A stretch of 64,000 nt of DNA from Chrysemys picta bellii (lineage: Eukaryota > Chordata > Testudines > Emydidae). The DNA lies in assembly GCF_011386835.1 (NCBI RefSeq), contig NC_088791.1:52409498-52473497 (forward strand). Reading direction: 5' to 3'. Of this stretch, positions 36,801 to 46,274 are shown piece by piece. Position 1 is the stretch's first letter; the number at the start of each line of letters is the position of its first letter. The notes under the pieces were generated by a model that saw only the letters and a list, made by a program, of their open reading frames with translations, was not told the origin of the DNA and did not search any database. The position numbers were made by a program, and so were the translations under genes.

Positions 36801-37934
36801 GTAAATGGAGGAGACATATTGTCTCGAGAGATGATTGGATGGACCTATCTTATCTATATGCAGGAGAAAATCTTGTTGATAAAATATTGTTATTTAGTGC
36901 AGTAACATCTCATCCCAAGAAATGGAGGGAAGAGGAATTTTTAAGATGGTCGGAACTGAGATGTCAGGGAGTAGGGATAAAATATTTTAAAAATGATTTA
37001 ATTAGTAATTCGATTTTTAGAAACTCTAGTAAAGTTAAATCGTCAGCGTATATCGCAGCATTGCAGCTTAGGGCAAATATTTATCCTACTAGGGAGACAT
37101 TAGCAAGAGGAAGAGGAGGTGTGAATGCTCTTTGTAGATGGTGCGGTAAAGTGAGGGAGACTGTTCCCCATATCTCAGGACAATGTTATAAGACTAAGAA
37201 TGCTAGGATAAAAAGGCATAATAGAGTAGTGTCTGCAGTTGTAGATAAGGTTGGTAAATTAAGGTGGAAGGCAATGATAGAGCCCCATTTGAGAAATAGT
37301 AAGGGTTAGTTAAGAAAGCCGGATATTATATTTATAAAAGGAGATACAGCAGTGGTGGTTGATGTTACAGTGCGATGGGAGGATAATGCCGGAAGTTTGG
37401 AACAAGCCCACAGTGAGAAGGTGGCTTATTACCTTGAGTTAGAGGAAGAAATTAAAAACTTAACGGGAGGTAAAAATATCCACTTCTTTGGTTTTGTGCT
37501 TAGGGCGCGTGGCAAGTGGAGTGAAGGTAATAATGATTTGTTACAATTATTGGGAATGGACAGAAGTAAAAATTTTAAGGAGAGTATATGTAGACTTGTT
37601 TTATATTCCACTATTGGTATGATGGCTATATTCAGTGACAGGTAAAGATCCCGGAGTTTCCATTCCGTGTATCTTGCCAAAACTAAATTTTAGCTATTTT
37701 GGTTTCCATGCTCTAAATTTTCAAATTTTTAATATTGTTTTGAACATTAACATATTTAGTGTTATTTAATATCTGTCCTTCAATAGAATGGTTTTAACTA
37801 TATAATGAATACTTATTAATGGATGAAATTCCAATTTAAATTATTAGTTTATTTTTTTTTTAACTACTGGATGTGGATGCGGACTGGCCGTGTATAGTAA
37901 CCAGGAAAGGGCAGGTAGTCACGCCTGTACATAA
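33847..37934 (+). mobile_element. R2-clade non-LTR retrotransposon outside 28S rDNA
   Basis: Both edges were placed where the G-rich minisatellite stops and resumes: acaaggaacagggag before 33847 and atagggggtggggttctgg after 37934. That gives about 4.09 kb of AT-rich DNA in a GC-rich host. The single ORF has the complete R2 domain order. The 3' UTR is about 290 bases with no poly-A tail, as usual for R2. The canonical 28S target flank is absent on both sides. R2 normally inserts at one 28S rRNA position, so this is either an off-target copy or a lineage with a different target. Confidence 0.85.
33998..37645 (+). pseudogene. R2 ORF: zinc fingers, Myb, RT, CCHC, RLE endonuclease; two in-frame stops
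   Basis: One frame from ATG 33998 to TAA 37643-37645 (about 1,216 codons), broken only by TGA at 35138-35140 and TAG at 37307-37309, with no frameshift. Domains by residue: C2H2 finger at 142 (CPIC...HINVVH); a CCHC-type finger at 172 (CSKC...CHYPKC); a C2H2 finger at 205 (CSVC...HCRHRH); a Myb motif at about 254 (WTKDEVAQLI); reverse transcriptase with Asp649 (FVDLAKAFDS), GVKQGDPLS and the FADD pair at 749-750; a C-x2-C-x7-H-x4-C knuckle at 1046 (CRWCGK...HISGQC); and the restriction-like endonuclease with Pro-Asp at 1108-1109 and Asp1122 (VVDVTVRWED). Three N-terminal fingers mark the R2-A group. In R2 this one protein nicks the target and primes cDNA synthesis. The first stop cuts finger/Myb from RT; the second removes the nuclease. 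The frame is open upstream of the ATG, so initiation is uncertain. Confidence 0.9.
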
Positions 37935-38025
37935 ATAGGGGGTGGGGTTCTGGAGGGCAGTTAGGAGCAGGGGTCCCAGGAGGGGGCAGTCAGGGGACAA
38001 GGAGCGGGGGGGGCAGGGGGCTGGG

Positions 38026-38440
38026 AGTTCTGGGGGGGAGCTGTCAGGGGGCAGGAGTGGGGAGAGGGATCGGAGCAGTCAGGGGACAGGGAGCAGAGGG
38101 GTTTAGATGGGTTGGGAGTTCTGGGGGGGCTGTCAGGGGGCAGGAGTGCGGAGAGGGATCAGAGCAGTCAGGGGACAGGGAGCAGAGGGGTTTAGATGGG
38201 TTGGGAGTTCTGGGGGGGGGCTGTCAGGGGGTGGGGAGTGGTTGGATGGGGCGTGGGAGTCCCAGGGGTCTGTCTGGGGGTGGGGGTGTGGATAAGGGTT
38301 GGGGCAGTCAGAGGACAAGAGGCAGGGAGGCTTAGATAGGGAGTGGAGTCCTGGGGGGCAGTTAGGGGCAGGGGTCCCAGGAGGGGGCAGTCAGGGGACA
38401 AGGAACGGGGGGAGGGTTGGGGGTTCTGGGGGGCCGGGAA
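38026..38440. repeat. G-rich minisatellite, roughly 90-bp units
   Basis: Units repeat gggagttctggggggg, gtcagggggcaggagtg, gggacagggagcagagggg and tttagatgggtt: two near-identical full copies (38026-38113, 38114-38205) and degenerate flanking ones to 38440. Related units sit left of the R2 (33660-33846) and right of it (37935-38025), so the R2 landed inside the array. Confidence 0.75.
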
Positions 38441-39009
38441 GTGGGAGGGGCAGGGGTGGGGCTAGGGCGGGGCTCCTCCCGTCCTCTTTTTTGCTTGCTG
38501 AAATATGGTAACCCTAGGAAAACAGCCTGAGTTTCTCCCCCCAAAGTGGAGATGGGGAGGAGGAAGCATTTGGGGGGGAGGCTCAGAGTGCCCTGGCTAC
38601 AGCACAAAGAAGGGAAACCAGCAAAAGAAAAACAGAGGAGAGGAAGGGAAAGAAAAAGCCCAAAGCAGGCTGAGCAGCTACCCGGGGCTCCCTGAGCTGC
38701 TGTGGCCACCCACTCACTCCTCTGAACCTCCACCCAAATGCCTCCGCTGCTCCCTTTTGTAGCCACCAGCGGCCGCCCAGGGATTGCAGCGCAGAGCGGC
38801 AGGGAACTGCCCGTTGTCTAGGGTACAGGCAGGGACACTCCCGGGAGGAGTGCAGAGCAGCAGGCAAGGCTGGGGGAGAGACCTGGCCCCTAACATTGAT
38901 GGAGCTGGGCCCCCATGCCCTGAATATTGCTGGAGCACGGGCACCATGGGCCCATATAACTCACCGCCCCTGCCCACACACCTCCTGTTCCTCTCTTGTT
39001 GCACTGAGA

Positions 39010-39180
39010 CCACTTAGAGATTAAGGAGTCTGCTACAGCCTTAGCTAAGAGCCATGTGGCTTTTAGCTCATGCATTGGAGGATCATGCACTGGGCTTCCG
39101 AGGTTTGATCCCGCCAGCCAACAACTGGGGCCTATCAGTGTTATACACTTGTAATGGTCCCCCTCATAGCCCAACTAGGG
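39010..39180 (+). repeat. tRNA-like Pol III-type repeat
   Basis: Contains an A-box-like tagctcatgc and, about 40 bases on, a B-box-like aggtttgatcccg within a tRNA-like span ending cgccagcc. Probably a tRNA-derived SINE or tRNA pseudogene rather than a working tRNA, because the cloverleaf stems do not pair cleanly. Confidence 0.4.
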
Positions 39181-39209
39181 AGCGCTCACTGCTCCCCGTG
39201 AAGTAGGGC

Positions 39210-39462
39210 CAGGGGCAGCTCCAGGCACAAGTGTGTGCGGGGGGGGCAGCGTGCCGGTCACCGTGAGGGCAGCAGTCAGGCAGCCTTTGGTGGCATGCCT
39301 ATGGGAGGTCCGCTGGTCCCGCGGCTTCGGCGACAATTCGGCGGCGGGTCCACCGAAGGCGCGGGCCCAGCAGACCTCCCGCAGAAATGCCGCCGAATCC
39401 GTGCCGCCGAAGGCTGCCTGACTGCCATGCTTGGGGCTGCAAAAAACATAGAGCCGCCCCTG
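39210..39462. mobile_element. hAT-like MITE
   Basis: Ends caggggcagctccaggca and agagccgcccctg, with a perfect duplication agtagggc at 39202-39209 and 39463-39470. The interior closely resembles 2480-2739 (ggcatgcctatgggaggtcc against ggcatgcctgtgggaggtcc), so the two are the same family. Confidence 0.9.
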
Positions 39463-39470
39463 AGTAGGGC

Positions 39471-40018
39471 CACTCTGCATTCTCCTTAATGCAGGAATAC
39501 GTCTACATGCCACAAACCCTGTGTGAGTAACATTGTGGTTACGAATGGGTCCACACCACTAAGTGCAGATCAGAGTCTAAACATCCAGTTTGGAAGCAGT
39601 CCAAGGCAAGATTTGGATTGAGCTCATCTCTAGTTTAGATTCAGAACATGTGGTGCAAAAAGCTGCATTTTAATCTTGCATCTCTTCTTGCACTGTGATG
39701 CACATATTACTCTTAAAACCCAGTCTCACACACGTTACTCATATGAATAAGGACTTGCCAAATTGGGCCCATAGAAATAAAGTTTCCCCCCCTCCCCCTT
39801 CACAGGAACTGCTCCTGGCAAAACTGTTGAAACACTTTTTTGAACTCCAAAGTACAAATGTGAACAGGTGGGATTGGTGATACATTTGTATATTATTTGA
39901 ACAAGGTGTAAAAATTGGTTTCTTTTGATCTATTAAGGTAATCGTTATTGCTATAAAAAGCGAGGAAATGCATGTTTAAAGCTGTCACTATAAAAGGATG
40001 CCGCATAAGCACTAAAAT
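39471..40018. other. Non-coding, no gene seen
   Basis: Nothing recognised. Confidence 0.45.
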
Positions 40019-40270
40019 AGGGAAAGGGTAGTCTTGTGGTTAAGATACTGGATTAGCACTCAAGACATCTGAGTTAAATTCCCAGATCTGAGTTAAATTC
40101 TACAATCTACAAGTGATTGTAAAATGGGGATAATAGTGGTTCCTTATTTCCATTCTCTTGTGTGTTTTGTCTGTTTGGACTGTAAACTCTTCTGGGCAGG
40201 GACCCTCCCTTGGTATGTATATGCTGAATAGAGCATCTAGCACCGTGAAGCCCTGATTTTTTTTTTTAGT
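40019..40270 (+). repeat. MIR-like SINE
   Basis: Contains tagtcttgtggttaagatac, a B-box-like gagttaaattccc, gtaaaatggggataatagtg and ggactgtaaactcttctggg, in MIR order. A short internal duplication of the gagttaaattc motif is present. Confidence 0.65.
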
Positions 40271-42734
40271 GACTCTAGGTAGTTCTGTAAAATAATTAAT
40301 AATAAAATATTTGCTATTGTGTTTATTGCAATAAGTGGTGACTGAGAAGATCAGAGTTGAAGACGTGACATCCTCAAAACCATAAATACAGCATCGAAGT
40401 ACCAATGGGAAAGTGGGGCTGCAAATACAAAACTTACTGTGTACACATCACTAAGGGCTAAATCTTCCCACTGTATGCAAAGGCCTAATATACAGGTCTT
40501 GTGCCAGAGTTCCCTATGAGGGTTGGGGGAAGTTGGAATTTCCTTCTCGATGCTGCTGCAAACTTTTTTCCCTGGCAGCTACTGCACAAGGATCTGTGGG
40601 AAAGGATGTCTTCAATCCTTTGGGTCTCAGGTGATCCAATTGCCCTCTGATCCTTTTGGAACTGGCAGTGTGGCTGCCTTGTGTCATGCTTCTTTTGGTT
40701 CCCTTGCTGCGGTTGTTCATTATTTGCTTTTTCAGTGTGGCTGGAACAATGGAGGTGAAGTTAATGGAAGGTGCAGCATCAATTGACAGTGCAATCTGCT
40801 GTGTAATTTATGGAATGTTGCTATAAAACATGCTGCTGTAGTGACCCTGGGCTCCTCTGCCATAAAAGACACTGAGTAATAAAGCCCCCCCCCACCCCAG
40901 TGCTATGTTTGTTTTAGCCTCTTAACAACAGGGTAGGGGAATACAGAAGACACTCCTGGGCCCTTCTCTACCTAATGTCCAGGTATATGTTTCACGTTCA
41001 TTAAATTTACAGCAAGTAAAGCCAAAAAGAAACAAATATTCCAGAATACCCAGCATATCTATTTAACCCCTACTGGTCCCAGCTATCTCCCTTCAGTAGA
41101 TACAGAGCTAACATGTTTCCTTTTCAGTGACCACCTTGGGATGGGATGCTTTTGGCACAGCTGGGCTCTTCCTCTGAGGACTAATAAAGTGGCTTTATTA
41201 CAAGTGAGAGTAACTCATCCCTAATTCACTCTCTTCTGTCTGGCATATACATATAACCTGTATTTTTAAATGTGCTATTGTCATGAAAGGTCTGAGGTTA
41301 CGTGTCAGGGATTATGCTGCCTCTTTTTTCTCTACATGCTCCCCAGCCTCAGAGCTTTCAGCCTCCACTGCCCTGCACAGGAGAGGGGAGAGAAGTGGGT
41401 TAAAGATCATAGTTTTCAATAAGTTCAGGGTCATAACCACTTAGTGGGGTTTTCCCCACTAAATTATATTTTTTAATCTCCTAGCTAGATTTATGATTTC
41501 AATTTGGGGTGAAATAGATTTTTTTTCTGTGGCTGATAAATAGGAAACGTGTGTTTCTCTGTCTATTAGAATTAAGGCTCTTCTTTACTCTAGCTTGCCT
41601 GTCATCATGGTATCTTGTTGTATTGCTTCTTCTGATCATGCTAATAGCAATATAGCCACTTCATTCCAGAAAGACCACATGCTGGATGTCTCAGCTCATA
41701 TATAAAGGTCTCTCAAATTACTTTTCTATTTTAATATAACTAGAACAGTTGCAACTGTGTCTTTGTGAAAATATTCATACGGGGGTAAAGGATCCAATAT
41801 GAAACCATTTAAAGCTGATTGTATCATTTTTGTGATACGTTTCTCTGTTCCGTCTTGATTCTTTTCTGCTTTTGTTGATAATTATAGCAAGAGTTCAAGA
41901 TCAATGTACAAGACTCTAGGCAAGATTACACCAAACCAAATCAGAAATACGTCCATTGAAACACTTTATAGTTCCAAAAGAGGAAATGTAAGAATTCTTC
42001 CATCCCCTTTGTTCTACAGAATTTTCTCAGAAGAATAAGCACCAAATAAAAAGCTCAATAGGGGCATGCTCCTGTTCCCATTCAAGTCAATGGGAGTTGT
42101 GCCATTGATCTCAATGGACACAGGATTGGGTGTTCTGTTGGTATTAAAGTAAAGATGTTCAAAGTAGTCTGAAAATTCCATATCGAATGAACACTTGCTT
42201 GGTTTAGTAACATTAAACCAGAAAAACCACACTGAGAGAGGGAAATAGGCTAGCGTAATGAGAGATCAGCTCACTCAATACTGTGAGGTTACTGGACGCA
42301 GAGGCAATATTTTTGAGGATAATGCCCTTTCCTTTTATAGTTGATTTTAGATGACTTCTTTGAGGATCTCCAGTTTGAAGTTTTCACTACTTTTCAGGGT
42401 TTTGCAGTTACCAAAGCAATATGGAATCCCAGTATTGAGTTCTGGAAAAAAGAAAACCTCCATTAATGCCTGACCCTAAGAATACAGATCTGCTTTTTAA
42501 AGTTTTTTTTTTAGGCTCAACAAAGCACGCTTTATTATTGTCCAACACTGGATTGCCCACAGGTGAACTCATTCAGGAAAATGTTTAAAGATGGAATCAA
42601 ATGACAAACAGTATTCTACTCTGCCAAGTATCAGGATAGCCCTAGGTAAATTTTTTCCACTTATGAAGTGCCCCCCACATTACTGTAGGTTCTAAGGTCA
42701 AAACTGTACAACTATAACAATGTTCAGCAAATAT
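40271..42734. other. Non-coding, no gene seen
   Basis: AT-rich. It holds palindromic repeat copy 3 at 42061-42130 (tgttcccattcaagtcaatg). No credible ORF otherwise. Confidence 0.5.
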
Positions 42735-42930
42735 AGAGAGACAAGGAAGGTGATGTAATATCTTTTATTGGGACAACTACTGTTGGTGAAAGCGACAAGC
42801 TTTTGAGCTACACAGAGCTCTTCTTTGGGTCTGAAGTAGCTCCATGTAGCTTGAAAGCTTGTCTATTTCACCAACAGCAGTTGGTCCAATAAAAGATATT
42901 ATCTCACCCTTCTTGTCTCTAGTATCCTAT
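42735..42930. mobile_element. Palindromic Penelope-like fragment, second subfamily
   Basis: Arms of about 70 bases (42741-42810 and 42846-42913) are reverse complements: gacaaggaaggtgatgtaat, cttttattgggacaac, ttggtgaaagcgacaagctt against their inverse. The centre carries the two hammerhead-like cores. It ends ctagtatcctatgaccaaca, a recurring 3' tip. Same head-to-head layout as 13654 and 18766 but different sequence. Confidence 0.6.
42831..42863 (+). ncRNA. Hammerhead-like motif, decayed
   Basis: The plus strand reads CTGAAGT, hairpin AGCT-ccatgt-AGCT, one T, GAAA, AGCTTGTC. The last core base is T instead of A. The opposite-strand arm (42794-42828) has the matching layout with a longer stem II (GAGCTC side of agagctctgtgtagctc), but its core is more damaged. 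The stem II sequence differs from that at 13680-13723 while pairing is kept. Confidence 0.4.
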
Positions 42931-42939
42931 GACCAACAT

Positions 42940-43873
42940 GGCTGCTACAACATGCAAACAGTAAAGATTGGTTTGTTTTTGACAGGATAAATTTCAAACA
43001 AAATACTCACGAATACCTGCAGTTCCTGCTGCTATAGGCTTGGTTGATGGAAAATAATCAAATGGGATTCAAGATGAGTTATTTTTCAACAGATATTCTG
43101 TAGATACCCATATTTGCCCTTAAATTGAAACTCTAATGGATATCTTAGTTTACCCTTCCAGGGAAAGGGCTTGTTTGATACTAATAACATTTACCTTAAA
43201 TGATAAAAGTACATTTAAATAGTGAAACCTTCTGGAAAATAATCTAGATTCAATCATTTAAAATACATTAAAGGATAACTCACTTAAGATACACCTTTCA
43301 TTGTAATCTATTGTACCTTTTTTTTTTTTAATACAGGAGCTATAGTAGATCACCAGTTGTCCTGAGTGCCCGTACTTGTCCTGTGATTGCTTTTATAGAC
43401 AGATGCTATAAAAGTGGGAGACTTGAATTTTACTTTCTTCCCTGGTGGGGGGAACCATAACAAATAAACCAAGACACACAAATTTAAGTTTATGGTACTT
43501 TGAAACAGAGAGAGGCTTTCTTCCTGTTCATTTCAATCTGGATTATAGAATGGGTGGTAGGTGGTGGGGGGAGGAGAAGAATTTCTTGAAAATGTTGCTC
43601 CAAATGTTTAGACAGTTGGCTGGAAATTAAAACCAGCTGTTGTGTACTATGTTTTCTCTGTTTTTTGCTTGTACTAAGTGTCAGGCATGAAGATACCAAC
43701 ATCATTTAATTAATGAGTTTAATTAGAATTGTAAAGAAATCATGGAATTAGACACCTGTGACTTCAGTTGTCCAAAAATGTTTAGACTCCTCTTCCTGAA
43801 ATGTAAAAATAACTTTACTGGGATTTTTTTAGCCTTTCCATTCAGTAATTTTGTGCATCATCTATTAGAAATC
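42940..43873. other. Non-coding, no gene seen
   Basis: A poly-T run lies near 43319-43330. The short ORFs lack motifs. Confidence 0.45.
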
Positions 43874-43881
43874 ATTACCGA

Positions 43882-44110
43882 CAGGGCCGGTTCCAGGGTT
43901 TTGGCCTCCCCAAACAGCCAAACAAACAAAACAAAACAAAAAAGCCGCAATCGCAATCTGCAGCGGCAATTCGGCGGATGGTCCTTCGCTCTGAGCAGGA
44001 GTGAGGGACCGTCCGCCGAATTGCTGCCGAACAGCTGGAAGTGGCCACCCGTCTCGGAAGCGGCCGCCCCAAGCACCTGCTTGGTAAGCTGGTGCCTGGA
44101 GCCGGCCCTG
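43882..44110. mobile_element. hAT-like MITE
   Basis: Ends cagggccggttccagggttt and ctggagccggccctg, with a perfect duplication attaccga at 43874-43881 and 44111-44118. A (caaaa)-rich stretch lies at 43920-43940. The core ggcaattcggcgg / ccgccgaattgc is inverted. Confidence 0.95.
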
Positions 44111-44249
44111 ATTACCGAGGTCTCTTTGCAACACTGTATATTAGACTTGAGCAACGTGGCATACCAGTTTTGCTGGAACTGGGGTGTACTGCACTATAAA
44201 AATTGTTCCAGTACACTGTGGCAGATTCTCACTTCAGACAAAATTGCTA

Positions 44250-44360
44250 AGGCTATGTCTAGACTACAATCTTAAGTCAACATATGTTAGGTCGATTTAC
44301 AACCACCACATTACTTACTGAGGTGTCTGATGTCACTTTGTGTTGTAGTCACAGAAGGTG
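44250..44360. repeat. Harbinger-tip fragment
   Basis: Starts aaggctatgtctagactac followed by aagtcaacatatgttaggtc, a diverged Harbinger left end lying directly before the full-length element. No right end found. Confidence 0.45.
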
Positions 44361-44636
44361 TCTAAGGGTATGTCTACACTACGAGAGTAGTTCGATTGTA
44401 CTTAAATCGAATATGTGGAATCGATATTATAAAGTCGAACGTGTGTATCCACACTAAGGACAGTAATTCGACTTTGTGAGTCCACACTAACGGGGCAAGC
44501 GTTGACATTGGAAGCGGTGCACTGTGGACAGCTATCCCACAGTTCCCGCAGTCCCCGCTGCCCATTGGAATTCTGGGTCGAGCCCCCAATGCCTGCTGGG
44601 GAAAAAAATGTGTCGAGGGTGGTTTTGGGTAACTCG

Positions 44637-44854
44637 CAGGGCCAGCTCCAGGGTTTTGGCTGCCCCAAGCAGCCAACCCCCCCCCCCCCCCCCCAAAAAA
44701 AAGCCGCGGCTGCGATCGCGATCTGCGGCGGCAATTCGGCGGGAGGTCCTTCACTCCGAGCCGGAGTGAGGGACCGTCCGCCAAATTGCCGCCGAATACC
44801 TGGACCTGCTGCCCCTCTCCCTGCTTGAGAAGCTGGTGCCTGGAGCCGGCCCTG
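44637..44854. mobile_element. hAT-like MITE nested in Harbinger copy 1
   Basis: Ends cagggccagctccagggttt and ctggagccggccctg, with a perfect duplication gtaactcg at 44629-44636 and 44855-44862. Close relative of 43882-44110, only 500 bases away. Confidence 0.95.
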
Positions 44855-44967
44855 GTAACTCGTCATCCAACCGTCACTCCCGCCCTCCCTCCCTGAAAGC
44901 GCCGGCGGGCAATCAGTTTGCGCACTTTTCTGGTGAGTGACAGTGCGGACGCCACAGCACTGCGAAC

Positions 44968-46251
44968 ATGGAGCCCCCTGCGACCATCGCTGCAGTTATG
45001 GCCGTTGTCAACACCTCGCACCTTATCATCCACCTTTTCCAGAGGCAGATGCTGAGAAATCGGGCGAGGAGGCTACGGCAGCGCGGTGAGGACATGAAGA
45101 CTGAGAGTGGCACAGACCTCTCACAAAGCACGGGACCCCGCGCCGTGAACATCATGGTGGCAATGGGTCATGTTGATGCTATGGAACGGCGATTCTGGGC
45201 CCGGGAAACAAGCATGGACTGGTGGGACCGCATAGTGCTGCAGGTCTGGGATGAATCACAGTGGCTGCGAACCTTTCGTATGCGGAAGGGAACTTTCCTG
45301 GAACTTTGTGAGTTGCTGTCCCCTGCCCTGAAGCGCAAGGACACCCGGATGCGAGCAGCCCTGACTGTCCAGAACCGAGTGGCCATAGCCCTCTGGAAGC
45401 TTGCAACGCCAGACAGCTACCGGTCAGTCGCGAATCACTTTGGCATCGGCAAATCTACCGTGGGGGTTGCTGTGATGCAAGTAGCCAACGCAATCGTTGA
45501 GCTACTGCTGTCAAAGGTAGTGACCCTTGGAAACGTCCAGGTCATCATAGATGGCTTCGCCGCGATGGGATTCCCAAACTGCGGTGGGGCTATTGATGGA
45601 ACTCACATCCCTATCCTGGGACTGGACCACCAGGCCAGCCAGTACATTAACCGAAAGGGCTACTTTTCAATGGTGCTGCAAGCACTGGTGGACCATAGGG
45701 GACGTTTTACAAACATCAACGTAGGATGGCCAGGCGAGGTTCATGACGCTTGTGTTTTCAGGAACTCTGGTCTGTTTAGACGGCTGCAGGAAGGTATTTA
45801 CTTCCCGGACCACAAAATAACTGTTGGGGATGTGGAGATGCCTATAGTGATCCTCGGGGACCCAGCCTACCCGCTAATGCCCTGGCTCATGAAGCCCTAT
45901 ACAGGTACCCTGGACACTGAAAAAGAACTCTTCAACTGCCGTCTGAGCAAGTGCAGAATGGTGGTGGAGTGTGCTTTTGGATGTCTCAAGGGGAGATGGA
46001 GAAGCTTGCTGACTCGCTCTGATCTCAGCGAAACCAATATCCCCATTGTTATTGCAGCTTGCTGTGTGCTCCACAATCTTTGTGAGAGCAAGGGGGAGAC
46101 CTTTATGGCGGGGTGGGAGGTTGAGGCAAATAGCCTGGCTGCTGATTACGCCCAGCAAGACAGCCATGCGATTAGAAGAGCCCAGCGGGAAGCGCTGTGC
46201 ATCCAGGAGGCTTTGAAAGCTAGGTTCCTCAGTGAGCAGGGTAACCTGTGA
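44968..46251 (+). CDS. PIF/Harbinger DDE transposase, intact
   Basis: A 427-residue ORF that cuts and pastes the element's DNA in the nucleus. The N-terminal part is basic and helical. A helix-turn-helix-like segment lies near 148-170 (YRSVANHFGIGKSTVGVAVM). The catalytic triad is visible as Asp210 (GGAIDGTHIPI), Asp260 (EVHDACVF) and Glu334 (VVECAFGCLKGRW), the pattern of the DDE_Tnp_4 family, with GDPAYPLMPWLMKPY between the last two. The first in-frame ATG (44968) suits the family; copy 2 starts at the matching site. AATAAA-type signals follow at about 46368-46378. PIF/Harbinger elements need a partner Myb-like protein for nuclear entry and end binding. The gene on the opposite strand is that partner, but here it is broken. 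No stop or frameshift seen. Confidence 0.95.
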   Translation: MEPPATIAAVMAVVNTSHLIIHLFQRQMLRNRARRLRQRGEDMKTESGTDLSQSTGPRAVNIMVAMGHVDAMERRFWARETSMDWWDRIVLQVWDESQWLRTFRMRKGTFLELCELLSPALKRKDTRMRAALTVQNRVAIALWKLATPDSYRSVANHFGIGKSTVGVAVMQVANAIVELLLSKVVTLGNVQVIIDGFAAMGFPNCGGAIDGTHIPILGLDHQASQYINRKGYFSMVLQALVDHRGRFTNINVGWPGEVHDACVFRNSGLFRRLQEGIYFPDHKITVGDVEMPIVILGDPAYPLMPWLMKPYTGTLDTEKELFNCRLSKCRMVVECAFGCLKGRWRSLLTRSDLSETNIPIVIAACCVLHNLCESKGETFMAGWEVEANSLAADYAQQDSHAIRRAQREALCIQEALKARFLSEQGNL

Positions 46252-46274
46252 CTATTAAGTTTGTTTAAAGAGAA

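Larger units (their letters stand above)
33325..38515. mobile_element. Inner hAT-like element hosting an R2 insertion
   Basis: Left end tagggttaccattcg, right end gaaatatggtaaccct, with aggaaaac at 33317-33324 and 38516-38523 (one base of end ambiguity). Subterminal gtcctcctttttg / cgtcctcttttttg are not mirror-perfect but similar. Without the R2 it would be about 1.1 kb: GC-rich with a G-rich minisatellite. The tips resemble the tagggtgacc family at 23951 and 58008. Confidence 0.85.
33071..38972. mobile_element. Outer hAT-like element of a three-layer nest
   Basis: Left end caggggcggcaggtttct, right end ataactcaccgcccctg, with a perfect 8-bp duplication cccacaca at 33063-33070 and 38973-38980. 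Only about 710 bases are its own (33071-33324 and 38516-38972). The rest is a second hAT-like element holding an R2 retrotransposon. No transposase of its own. Confidence 0.85.

Noticed and set aside
39010..39180. Functional tRNA gene
   Set aside because: A- and B-box-like motifs exist but the cloverleaf stems do not pair well; a SINE or pseudogene is more likely.
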